Shown here piece by piece: positions 1 through 5,787 of a DNA stretch of 5,787 nucleotides. The notes below the pieces were generated by a model that saw only the letters and a program-made list of their open reading frames with translations, was not told where the DNA came from and searched no databases. The translations under genes were made by a program, and so were the position numbers. The stretch's first letter is position 1. Each line of letters opens with the position of its first letter. The stretch lies in NCBI GenBank assembly GCA_007128495.1, contig SKXH01000257.1, forward strand, positions 1-5,787. The letters run 5' to 3'. Origin of the DNA: Bacteroidota bacterium. Its GTDB lineage: Bacteria; Bacteroidota; Ignavibacteria; T3Sed10-11.

Positions 1-2
1 AA

Positions 3-2939
3 GAATATAACCGCGTTATGGATCAATACGACAATACACCGGCATTTCCAAACGCTCTGCTGCATCGGGCAGAACTCCATCAGGAACAGGGTCAGCATCT
101 CGAAGCGGTTGATCTATTCCGTCGCGCACAACGAACGACGGAAGGAACGACCGATGAGAATAAAAAATACGTAGCCCGCCGTGCAATGCTCGGCATTGCA
201 GAAAGTTATAACGCACTCGGCGATTATTCCAGCGCCGCCACTTTCTTCGATCTCTATGCACGGCAATACGCTTCAGAAGCATCCAAACAGGAACTCATAA
301 CAATCTGGCAAGGCGCTGCACGAAGCAATGAGGGAATGCGCAATTATCGTCAGGCAATAGATTGGTGGGATCGAGTTATCGATATTGATGCTCCGGATAA
401 TATTAAGGAAGAGGCATACATCCGGTCGGCAATGAACCGGCTCGAAGCCGGTCAGCATCGAGAAGCGGTGAACAGGTTACGGGAGTTCGCCGAGCTTTTT
501 AATACACCTCAAACAGCGGAAGCGTTGTACCGGTTAGGGAAGTTGTATGAAGAGGAGCTCAATGACCTGCGTCAAGCACTTACAGCTTATGAGGAACTCG
601 CATACCGTTTCCCGGAATCACGGTTTATCGACGATGCATTATACGGTCAGGCACGCGTGCAGTTAGATATCGGTAACGATCAAAATGCATATCATATCGT
701 TCGGGAATTTCAAGAACGGTTTCCCGGCAGTACGTTGTTGGCCGACGCGGCAGCATTACAAGAAGAACTTGAAATTTACCACTTACAAGACCGGGACGGC
801 GGATTCCAGAATATAACGATGCTTATGAGCGAGATGATCGCAGGTTCACCCCGCGGAGAACTTGCATTTCAGCTCGGCGAGATCTATCTCAACAAACTGA
901 AGCAATATCCCGAAGCCGCACGACAATTCGAAACCGCTCTCTCGATGGAATTACCGGACGATAAAAAAACACAGGCAGAATATCTTTATGCGTACTCTCT
1001 CTACAGAATGGCACACCGTTTCGAAAACCGGCGATCGGAAGCCCTGGCAAAACTGCGTGAGCTGAGCGACCGGCCTGCAAATTCCCCGCATGGTGAAACA
1101 ATTTCATATTATCATCTCGGAGTACTACACTCCGTAGCCGGACAGGCAGAATTCATCAATGCTGCAGAAAAATATATCGAAACGTTCCCCCGTTCGGATC
1201 ATACGCTAACGGTGCGTATGATGCTTGCCGGGACACTGGAAGAAATCGGAGAACGGACCACTGCTGCGGAAAAATACCGACAGGTCGTGCAGCAATATCA
1301 AAATCAACCCGTCGCCGGCAAGGCAGTCATAAGACTGGCAAACTATCATCTTGCCGCAGGAGATGAAAGAGAGGCCGCCGAATTATTCTCTTCGTATATG
1401 CGTCGTTACGCAAACGGAAATCATATTGCCGATGTAACCCTTTCCGCGGCGGAACTGCATCAGCGAAATAATCGGCATCGCGAAGCTATCGACTTATACA
1501 GACAATTTGTACGCAACTATTACTATCACGATAAGATAGATAATGCGAGAAAGGAACTGGCCTTCTCGCTCAAGGAGGACAACCGCAATCGTGATGCGCT
1601 TGAGGTCTTCGAAGAAATTATCATAAACTATGAAACATCATATTTCACGCTCACCGAGGTACCGGACAATATTCTTTACTCCGCGGCTAAAACCGCATAC
1701 CGCGCCGGATACAAAGATACCGCAATAGAATATTTCGAAGAGTATATCGTCCGCGACCGTTCATCTGACCGTGCGGGAATTGCTTCCCTCATTCTCGGTG
1801 AGTTATACAGCCAGCGCGGAAAAGTGCAAGTATCCGATTATCATTTCGGCCGCGCCTCTGAGATCATCACCGAAGGTAGAGCAAACAAAGATATCGCCGA
1901 CTTACTTTATCTCAATGGCAGATACGATAAAGCTGCGCCGCACCTCCGTGCTGTAGCCGATAATGCCGAATCGACCAATGTGAAACAAACATATCATAGA
2001 CGGAAGATTATTGCTCTGATACGCAGTAATAAAGTCGATGAAGGCAGGCGACGCATCGAAGCATTCAAATCTGAATTTCCGGATGCCGGGCAGACGGCCG
2101 CCGAATTTCAATTTGAATTAGCAATGCAGCAATTCAGAAACAGATCATACGACAATGCAGCCCGTGCATTTCAACAATTTATTCAGGAACACCGGCAGCA
2201 CGAAAAACTTGCCGATGCACACTTTTATCTCGGCAGAACGTGGGAAGCGGTCGGTCGGAGAACCGATGCCCGAAATAAATATGAGGAAATATTCGAGAAA
2301 TTTCCGGACTCCGAAATTATTCCCCACGTTCATCTCGCTTACGCCGGACTCCTGTTACGCAATGACCAATTTATAGAGGCAATCGACCATTACCGGATAA
2401 CGACCGAGAAGGCATCCGACGATGATGAACTTATGTATTACGCAATACAAAATCTCGCTCAGGCATACGAAGAGATCGGATTTCACAATGCAGCACTTGA
2501 ATTGACCGAAGATTTCATCGAACGGTTCCCGAACGATGAATCGGTGATCGATAAAAAAATTAAGACCGGAACGCTCTACCAGCGTATAAATCAGTACGAC
2601 CGGTCGATCGATATATTTCAATCACTAACGCTCTATGCCGACCGCTCACTTGAAACCGAGCTTCGCTATTATACCGGTGATTCTTTCCATATGATGGGAA
2701 ATTATGAGCGGGCTATACAGGAATTTAAAACGGTTACCGAGCTTGACCCGCGCACAACTCAACTGGATTGGTCTGCCACGGCGCTCTATATGGCCGGCCA
2801 GTCGTACGAAAAAATGGATAAGCCATCCGAAGCTATTGCTATGTATCAGGAAATTATCGACCGGCGGGGTATCGAAGCACAATACAAAGCGGCTGCTCGC
2901 CGTGAAATCGAGCGCGTACAAAACGAAATGAATCAATAA
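3..2939 (+). CDS. Long tetratricopeptide-repeat (TPR) protein, 5' end outside the window
   Basis: This is a scaffold-type protein built almost wholly of TPR helical hairpins, roughly 20 or more units of 33-40 residues. Counting from the ATG at 18 (973 residues), clear units lie near 52-87, 167-200, 433-466, 471-503, 694-728, 731-763, 808-839, 881-910 and 918-950. They show the usual pattern of Ala/Gly/Tyr in helix A, Ala and Phe/Tyr in helix B, and a closing Phe-Pro turn (RFPES, RFPGS, KFPDS, RFPND). Such repeats bind other proteins or peptides; the partner is unknown. The frame is open upstream of the ATG (codons Glu-Tyr-Asn-Arg-Val) and those residues look like helix B of an earlier repeat. 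No ribosome binding site precedes the ATG, so the gene most likely begins outside the window and any signal peptide cannot be seen. The visible part has no cysteine and no membrane segment, which fits a periplasmic or surface location but does not prove it. It resembles the TPR arrays of YbgF/BamD-type proteins. The next gene follows after 33 bp. Confidence 0.9.
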   Translation, partial: EYNRVMDQYDNTPAFPNALLHRAELHQEQGQHLEAVDLFRRAQRTTEGTTDENKKYVARRAMLGIAESYNALGDYSSAATFFDLYARQYASEASKQELITIWQGAARSNEGMRNYRQAIDWWDRVIDIDAPDNIKEEAYIRSAMNRLEAGQHREAVNRLREFAELFNTPQTAEALYRLGKLYEEELNDLRQALTAYEELAYRFPESRFIDDALYGQARVQLDIGNDQNAYHIVREFQERFPGSTLLADAAALQEELEIYHLQDRDGGFQNITMLMSEMIAGSPRGELAFQLGEIYLNKLKQYPEAARQFETALSMELPDDKKTQAEYLYAYSLYRMAHRFENRRSEALAKLRELSDRPANSPHGETISYYHLGVLHSVAGQAEFINAAEKYIETFPRSDHTLTVRMMLAGTLEEIGERTTAAEKYRQVVQQYQNQPVAGKAVIRLANYHLAAGDEREAAELFSSYMRRYANGNHIADVTLSAAELHQRNNRHREAIDLYRQFVRNYYYHDKIDNARKELAFSLKEDNRNRDALEVFEEIIINYETSYFTLTEVPDNILYSAAKTAYRAGYKDTAIEYFEEYIVRDRSSDRAGIASLILGELYSQRGKVQVSDYHFGRASEIITEGRANKDIADLLYLNGRYDKAAPHLRAVADNAESTNVKQTYHRRKIIALIRSNKVDEGRRRIEAFKSEFPDAGQTAAEFQFELAMQQFRNRSYDNAARAFQQFIQEHRQHEKLADAHFYLGRTWEAVGRRTDARNKYEEIFEKFPDSEIIPHVHLAYAGLLLRNDQFIEAIDHYRITTEKASDDDELMYYAIQNLAQAYEEIGFHNAALELTEDFIERFPNDESVIDKKIKTGTLYQRINQYDRSIDIFQSLTLYADRSLETELRYYTGDSFHMMGNYERAIQEFKTVTELDPRTTQLDWSATALYMAGQSYEKMDKPSEAIAMYQEIIDRRGIEAQYKAAARREIERVQNEMNQ

Positions 2940-2962
2940 ATTTAAAACGTCATAAATTATAA

Positions 2963-2968
2963 AGAGAT
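2963..2968 (+). promoter_or_regulatory. Weak ribosome binding site of the acidic-linker protein gene
   Basis: A purine run (AGAG within AAAGAGAT) lies 6 bases before the ATG at 2973. It is a modest Shine-Dalgarno match but the only one near this start. The 33-bp gap from the preceding stop is too short for an obvious terminator or promoter, so the two genes are probably co-transcribed. Confidence 0.45.
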
Positions 2969-2972
2969 AACT

Positions 2973-4382
2973 ATGTTTGGGTACGAAACTGAACACATCA
3001 TTCGCAAAATACAAAATAAAATCCTTGGAATAGAAGACCACGTGAGCTTGCGCTCCATTCTATCAGCGCCGATTCACGATGCGATTAAAATTTACTTCCG
3101 TGCCAGCATTGCCGATATGCACGGAAACCAGAAACAATTTCATACGGAACGTGCACCGGATATCGAAAAGCTTAAAACCGAGATCGACCTGGTCTTACCG
3201 TCCAACTATACCATCACCAGAGACAAATTTATATCGCTGTTGACGGACGCGGTACATTTTCAATTTAACTATCTCTGCCGCCCGCGGTGGACTATGAAAG
3301 AGTTTTTCTTTCAAAATTCATCCTCCTTGACCCTGCCGGAACTACAACAACGGTTTCTCTATTTTTCAGCATATGATCATTATCCCAGGATTCTCTTCCG
3401 TTATCTACACACAAAGAAAATAAAACACATAGATAGCGCGTTGCTGGATTCATTAATTTTGAAAATAAACCGGCTGGTTCTCAGCGATGCATCACCTGAT
3501 GATTTTGTCGTGCTGCTCAAACCGCTCGCCAGCTTTATCGGGTACGGCCGTGAGGATAAAGATGAAGCCATCCCCGAACGCGCTCTCTTGTTGTTTTTCG
3601 AGGATTTAGGATTTGAATCACTTCACCGGCAGCTTGAAGAGAGTTTTGAAGACGATGGTATGGAAAAAATTGCTCTTTCAACATTACACGACTATCTCAG
3701 CCGTACTCCGGAAACCGGGATCACCGGTGAAGAAAAACCGGTACCAGAAGAATCCCCGGGTGAAGCGGAAATAGATGATCAGAGCGAACAACCTCCCGCT
3801 GAACAACCGACCGAAGAGGAAACAACACTTGATCAGCCCGATTATCAGGATGAATTACCCGACCTTGACAAAAACCTACGCGATCAACTTGAGAAATGGC
3901 AAGAGACACAAGATCCGGAGACCGAAAAACCCGAAGAACACGAAGAACCGCCTGTGATCGAGGAACCGATCGAAGAAAAACCGGAACCGGACGAGGATGA
4001 TTTTTTTCAGCTAATCCAAAGGCAAGAAGAATCTTCCGAAGAACCCGGTGAGGATGAGGAAAAACCGGTAGAGGAAGAACCGGGTGATGAAGAAACTGCT
4101 GAAGAGGAACAGCCGGATAGACCTTCATCGACACCGCCCCCCCTCGAACATTTAATAGACGATGATGAACGGAAACGTTTTATTCGAAAACTCTTTAATG
4201 GCGACGCGGCATATTATAATGTCGTGATTGAAACATTGAATAAAATCATGTCGTGGAAGGAAGCATCACTTTATATCGACGAAGTATTTCTTATGAACGG
4301 TGTTGATCCATACTCGACCGACTCGGTGAACTTTACCGATAAGGTATATACAAAGTTCAGTCATACATCGAGATATAAATAG
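2973..4382 (+). CDS. Uncharacterised protein with acidic Glu/Pro-rich linker and conserved-looking C-terminal domain
   Basis: I cannot assign a function to this 469-residue protein. It has three visible parts. Residues 1-245 look folded and mainly alpha-helical, with aromatic-rich stretches (FNYLCRPRWTMKEF near 98-111, YFSAYDHYPRILFRYL near 130-145). Residues 250-390 are low complexity, dominated by Glu, Asp and Pro with recurring EEKP and EEP motifs, and are probably disordered and strongly negative. Residues 391-465 return to a compact pattern (FIRKLFNGD, SWKEASLYIDEVF, GVDPYS, FTDKVYTKF). From memory these terminal parts resemble hypothetical proteins of Bacteroidota/Rhodothermia-like bacteria; this was not searched. 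There is no signal peptide, membrane segment or catalytic motif that I recognise, so a cytoplasmic location is most likely. The stop lies one base before the obg start, so the two are probably translationally coupled. A structural or adaptor role is possible, but that is inference. Confidence 0.85.
   Translation: MFGYETEHIIRKIQNKILGIEDHVSLRSILSAPIHDAIKIYFRASIADMHGNQKQFHTERAPDIEKLKTEIDLVLPSNYTITRDKFISLLTDAVHFQFNYLCRPRWTMKEFFFQNSSSLTLPELQQRFLYFSAYDHYPRILFRYLHTKKIKHIDSALLDSLILKINRLVLSDASPDDFVVLLKPLASFIGYGREDKDEAIPERALLLFFEDLGFESLHRQLEESFEDDGMEKIALSTLHDYLSRTPETGITGEEKPVPEESPGEAEIDDQSEQPPAEQPTEEETTLDQPDYQDELPDLDKNLRDQLEKWQETQDPETEKPEEHEEPPVIEEPIEEKPEPDEDDFFQLIQRQEESSEEPGEDEEKPVEEEPGDEETAEEEQPDRPSSTPPPLEHLIDDDERKRFIRKLFNGDAAYYNVVIETLNKIMSWKEASLYIDEVFLMNGVDPYSTDSVNFTDKVYTKFSHTSRYK
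3720..4142 (+). repeat. Low-complexity acidic coding segment with EEKP micro-repeats
   Basis: This stretch codes for residues 250-390 of the uncharacterised protein and is dominated by gaa/gag and ccg/ccc codons. The 13-base unit GAAGAAAAACCGG occurs at 3729-3741 and 3972-3984, and with one change (GAGGAAAAACCGG) at 4056-4068. All three are in the same reading phase and encode Glu-Glu-Lys-Pro. The spacing is irregular (243 and 84 bp), so this is not a tandem array. It fits a disordered linker that grew by short duplications or was kept for its charge. Confidence 0.7.
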
Positions 4383-4383
4383 C

Positions 4384-5394
4384 ATGAAATTTATAGATAC
4401 AGCAACAATAACAGTGCAAGGTGGTAGAGGCGGAGATGGGTGTGTAAGCTTCCGGAGAGAGAAGTACGTTCCAAAAGGAGGCCCGAACGGAGGAAACGGC
4501 GGAGATGGCGGCAGCATCATAATAAAATCGGACCGGAACCTCAGCACATTGCTCGATTTTCGATATAAACATCATTACAAAGCAAAACGCGGTGAACACG
4601 GGAAAGGATCGAACAAACACGGCAAACGCGGCGAAAACGTTATACTGCGCGTGCCTGTCGGAACGGTAGTACGCGATGAAAAAACAAAACAATTGATCGC
4701 CGATCTTACCGATGACGATCAGAAAGTAATCGTTGCAAAAGGAGGAAAGGGCGGCAAAGGCAATGCTGAATTTGCTACCTCCACCAACCGCACCCCTCGT
4801 TACGCGGAACCCGGCGGTGACGGTGAGGAGCGACCCATTGTATTAGAGCTAAAACTATTAGCCGATGTCGGACTGGTCGGTTTACCGAATGCAGGCAAAT
4901 CTACACTCGTATCGTCGATATCTGCAGCAAAACCCAAGATAGCGGATTATCCGTTTACCACACTTATTCCGAATCTCGGTATTGTACAAATTCGCGAGTA
5001 TCAAACATTCACCGTTGCGGATATACCCGGACTCATTGAGGGAGCACATCAGGGTAAAGGCCTCGGACTGCAATTCCTTCGTCACATTGAGCGTACATCC
5101 GTTCTGGCCTTTCTCATCGAAGCATCCGACCAAAACCCACGGGATACTTTTAAAACACTTACAGAGGAGCTCCGGGAATTCAACCCGGCTATTCTGGAAA
5201 AATCCAGGATACTTGTCTTTACAAAATCTGACACGATAGATGAACAAACGAAAATTGAGCTGAAATCTATTTCTATCAGCGATGATATTCCAACCATCGT
5301 CATATCAGCCGTTACGGGCGATGGAATTCCCGAATTTATAAACCTTGCCGGGGAAAAATTATCGCAGGAACGGGCGGTATTGGGAAATCCATAA
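4384..5394 (+). CDS. obg: GTPase Obg (CgtA), ribosome-assembly GTPase
   Basis: Obg is a cytoplasmic GTPase that binds the 50S ribosomal subunit, helps its late assembly and links growth to GTP/ppGpp levels. The 336 residues show the two standard domains. The glycine-rich Obg fold spans about 1-158, with GGRGGDGC at 13-20, GGPNGGNGGDGG at 32-43 and KGGKGGKG at 119-126. The G domain spans about 159-330. Its motifs are G1 GLPNAGKS at 166-173, the switch I segment DYPFTTLIPNLG at 188-199, G3 DIPG at 213-216, G4 TKSD at 280-283 and G5 SAV at 308-310. G4 has Thr in place of the usual Asn of NKxD, which I recall as normal for Bacteroidota Obg. The C-terminal OCT domain seen in Bacillus Obg is absent, also as in that group. 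The ATG at 4384 is one base after the upstream stop and gives the standard N-terminus (MKFIDTATITV). Only a weak purine site (GAG at 4370-4372) precedes it, so translation probably depends on coupling to the upstream gene. Confidence 0.98.
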   Translation: MKFIDTATITVQGGRGGDGCVSFRREKYVPKGGPNGGNGGDGGSIIIKSDRNLSTLLDFRYKHHYKAKRGEHGKGSNKHGKRGENVILRVPVGTVVRDEKTKQLIADLTDDDQKVIVAKGGKGGKGNAEFATSTNRTPRYAEPGGDGEERPIVLELKLLADVGLVGLPNAGKSTLVSSISAAKPKIADYPFTTLIPNLGIVQIREYQTFTVADIPGLIEGAHQGKGLGLQFLRHIERTSVLAFLIEASDQNPRDTFKTLTEELREFNPAILEKSRILVFTKSDTIDEQTKIELKSISISDDIPTIVISAVTGDGIPEFINLAGEKLSQERAVLGNP

Positions 5395-5398
5395 CTTA

Positions 5399-5457
5399 TT
5401 ACAAAATAATAAATTGTATAGAATCGGCTGCTTGCCAATCACCTTCTTTTTTTGTAA
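5399..5457 (+). terminator. Possible intrinsic terminator after obg
   Basis: A seven-T run at 5447-5453 starts 52 bases after the obg stop codon. Two pairings lead into it. TTACAAAA at 5399-5406 pairs exactly with TTTTGTAA at 5450-5457 over a long loop. Inside that loop a small hairpin forms: ATCGGC at 5423-5428 with GCCAAT at 5434-5439, one C-A mismatch and a 5-base loop. Neither is a classical GC-rich stem placed directly against the T run, so the call is tentative. The position, right after the last gene of the presumed unit, supports it. Confidence 0.35.
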
Positions 5458-5518
5458 TTTTAGTTTAAGATAATGTTATCACCGAAGTTCATAACACCAT
5501 CTTACCACAAAATATGGT

Positions 5519-5559
5519 CTCGATTATTGTTTACAATTATACCACATTCCAGAATCGAG
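5519..5559. repeat. Inverted repeat CTCGATT / AATCGAG enclosing ATTGT-tt-ACAAT
   Basis: CTCGATT at 5519-5525 is matched exactly by its complement AATCGAG at 5553-5559 across 27 bases. Within it, ATTGT (5526-5530) and ACAAT (5533-5537) form a tight palindrome with a 2-base centre. It lies about 90-130 bases before the leucine dehydrogenase start, where an operator or leader hairpin could sit. Chance is a real alternative for a 7-bp match in AT-rich DNA. Confidence 0.35.
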
Positions 5560-5576
5560 GATATCATCCCCACCTA

Positions 5577-5600
5577 TTATCAATTAAGTTATCAGTTAAA
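5577..5600. repeat. Two tandem 12-bp copies, TTATCAATTAAG / TTATCAGTTAAA
   Basis: TTATCAATTAAG at 5577-5588 is followed at once by TTATCAGTTAAA at 5589-5600, matching at 10 of 12 positions. The core TTATCA also occurs at 5476-5481. A direct repeat close to one helical turn, about 50-70 bases before a metabolic gene, could be a regulator binding site. No regulator is visible in the window. Confidence 0.4.
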
Positions 5601-5636
5601 TCGAATATGTGTCTTAATGTCGAATCTATTCACAAC

Positions 5637-5640
5637 GGAG
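5637..5640 (+). promoter_or_regulatory. Ribosome binding site of the leucine dehydrogenase gene
   Basis: GGAG lies 7 bases before the ATG at 5648, a standard Shine-Dalgarno match and spacing. It is the best such site in the window and fixes the start of the partial gene, in agreement with the usual N-terminus of the family. Confidence 0.75.
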
Positions 5641-5647
5641 AAACACA

Positions 5648-5787
5648 ATGGATACCTTTGAACTTATAGAACAGAACGATCATGAGCAGGTAGTTTTTTG
5701 CTCAAATAAATTAGTCGGCTTACAGGCAATCATTGCAGTTCACGATTCATCATTAGGTCCTGCACTCGGCGGCACCAGAATGTGGAC
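5648..5787 (+). CDS. ldh: Leucine dehydrogenase (Glu/Leu/Phe/Val dehydrogenase family), N-terminal part only
   Basis: Leucine dehydrogenase is a cytoplasmic NAD-dependent enzyme that reversibly deaminates leucine, and usually valine and isoleucine, to the 2-oxo acids and ammonia. It is a first step in branched-chain amino acid breakdown and can supply precursors for branched fatty acids. The 46 complete codons before the right edge match the family start closely: a short first helix (FELIEQNDHEQVVFC at 4-18), then GLQAIIAVHD at 24-33, and the hallmark GPALGGTRMW at 37-46. The next codon begins AC and so encodes Thr, as in Bacillus-type enzymes (MWT). The catalytic lysines and the NAD-binding Rossmann domain lie beyond the window. 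It is separated from obg by 253 bp with a possible terminator, so it is probably its own transcription unit. Phenylalanine or valine dehydrogenase are possible alternatives, but the sequence favours leucine. Confidence 0.9.
   Translation, partial: MDTFELIEQNDHEQVVFCSNKLVGLQAIIAVHDSSLGPALGGTRMW

Larger units (their letters stand above)
5395..5647. other. AT-rich intergenic region between obg and the leucine dehydrogenase gene
   Basis: This 253-bp stretch is clearly richer in A and T than the flanking genes and has no convincing gene. It holds a terminator candidate just after obg (5399-5457), inverted repeats at 5474-5496, 5519-5559 and 5526-5537, a 12-bp tandem repeat at 5577-5600, and a ribosome binding site at 5637-5640. 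A sigma-70-like -10 hexamer GATAAT is at 5469-5474, but no good -35 lies at the right distance. The promoter of the downstream gene is presumably in this region but cannot be fixed from sequence alone. Confidence 0.7.

Noticed and set aside
18..2939. DNA-level repeat array or recent internal duplication in the TPR gene
   Set aside because: The periodicity is at protein level only. I see no long nucleotide identity between units, so the repeats are ancient and diverged.
3721..4134. 137-codon antisense open frame opposite the acidic linker
   Set aside because: It arises because Glu codons (gaa/gag) read as ttc/ctc on the other strand, which avoids stops. The product is a Phe/Leu/Pro/Val-rich low-complexity string without family features.
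4357..4692. Antisense open frames opposite the start of obg
   Set aside because: They are shadows of the glycine-rich Obg coding sequence. They lack start signals and resemble no known protein.
5653..5660. TACCTTTG, a match to the Bacteroidota -7 promoter consensus TAnnTTTG
   Set aside because: It lies inside the leucine dehydrogenase coding sequence just after the start codon, with no TTG-type -33 element at a fitting distance, so it cannot drive that gene.
5473..5661. 62-codon open frame in the intergenic region, + strand
   Set aside because: It has no ribosome binding site or recognisable motif, lies in AT-rich DNA full of repeats and runs over the well-supported start of the leucine dehydrogenase gene.
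1..5787. Mobile element, CRISPR array, tRNA or defence system
   Set aside because: I found no transposase or integrase, no regularly spaced identical repeats, no tRNA-like cloverleaf and no nuclease or toxin motifs. The recognisable genes (obg, leucine dehydrogenase) are housekeeping.

Overview
The window holds four protein-coding genes, all on the + strand, and no RNA gene, mobile element or CRISPR array that I can see. Two genes are cut by the window edges. The likely host is a bacterium of the Bacteroidota/FCB supergroup (for example Ignavibacteria-, Rhodothermia- or Calditrichota-like). This rests on three points: the Obg GTPase has no C-terminal OCT extension and carries a TKSD G4 motif as in Bacteroidota Obg; a leucine dehydrogenase gene lies nearby; and the long TPR protein and acidic-linker protein are of a style I associate with that group. 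The phylum is an inference and was not tested by search.

Layout: (1) From the left edge to 2939 runs a very long TPR-repeat protein. Its frame is open to the window edge, so the first ATG at 18 is probably not the real start. (2) After a 33-bp gap, 2973-4382 encodes a 469-residue protein of unknown function. It has a folded-looking N-terminal part, a Glu/Pro-rich acidic linker of about 140 residues and a compact C-terminal domain. (3) One base after its stop, 4384-5394 encodes the ribosome-associated GTPase Obg. (4) A 253-bp AT-rich intergenic region follows, with a weak terminator candidate, inverted repeats and a 12-bp tandem repeat. (5) From 5648 to the right edge lies the N-terminal 46 codons of a leucine dehydrogenase behind a good ribosome binding site.

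The first three genes are tightly packed and probably form one transcription unit that ends after obg. The leucine dehydrogenase gene is probably transcribed separately. Obg acts in 50S ribosome assembly and leucine dehydrogenase in branched-chain amino acid catabolism. The TPR protein and the acidic-linker protein have no function I can assign. I see no convincing sign of a new defence or mobile system. The most unusual material is the acidic-linker protein beside obg, the cysteine-free TPR array and the repeats upstream of the leucine dehydrogenase gene.
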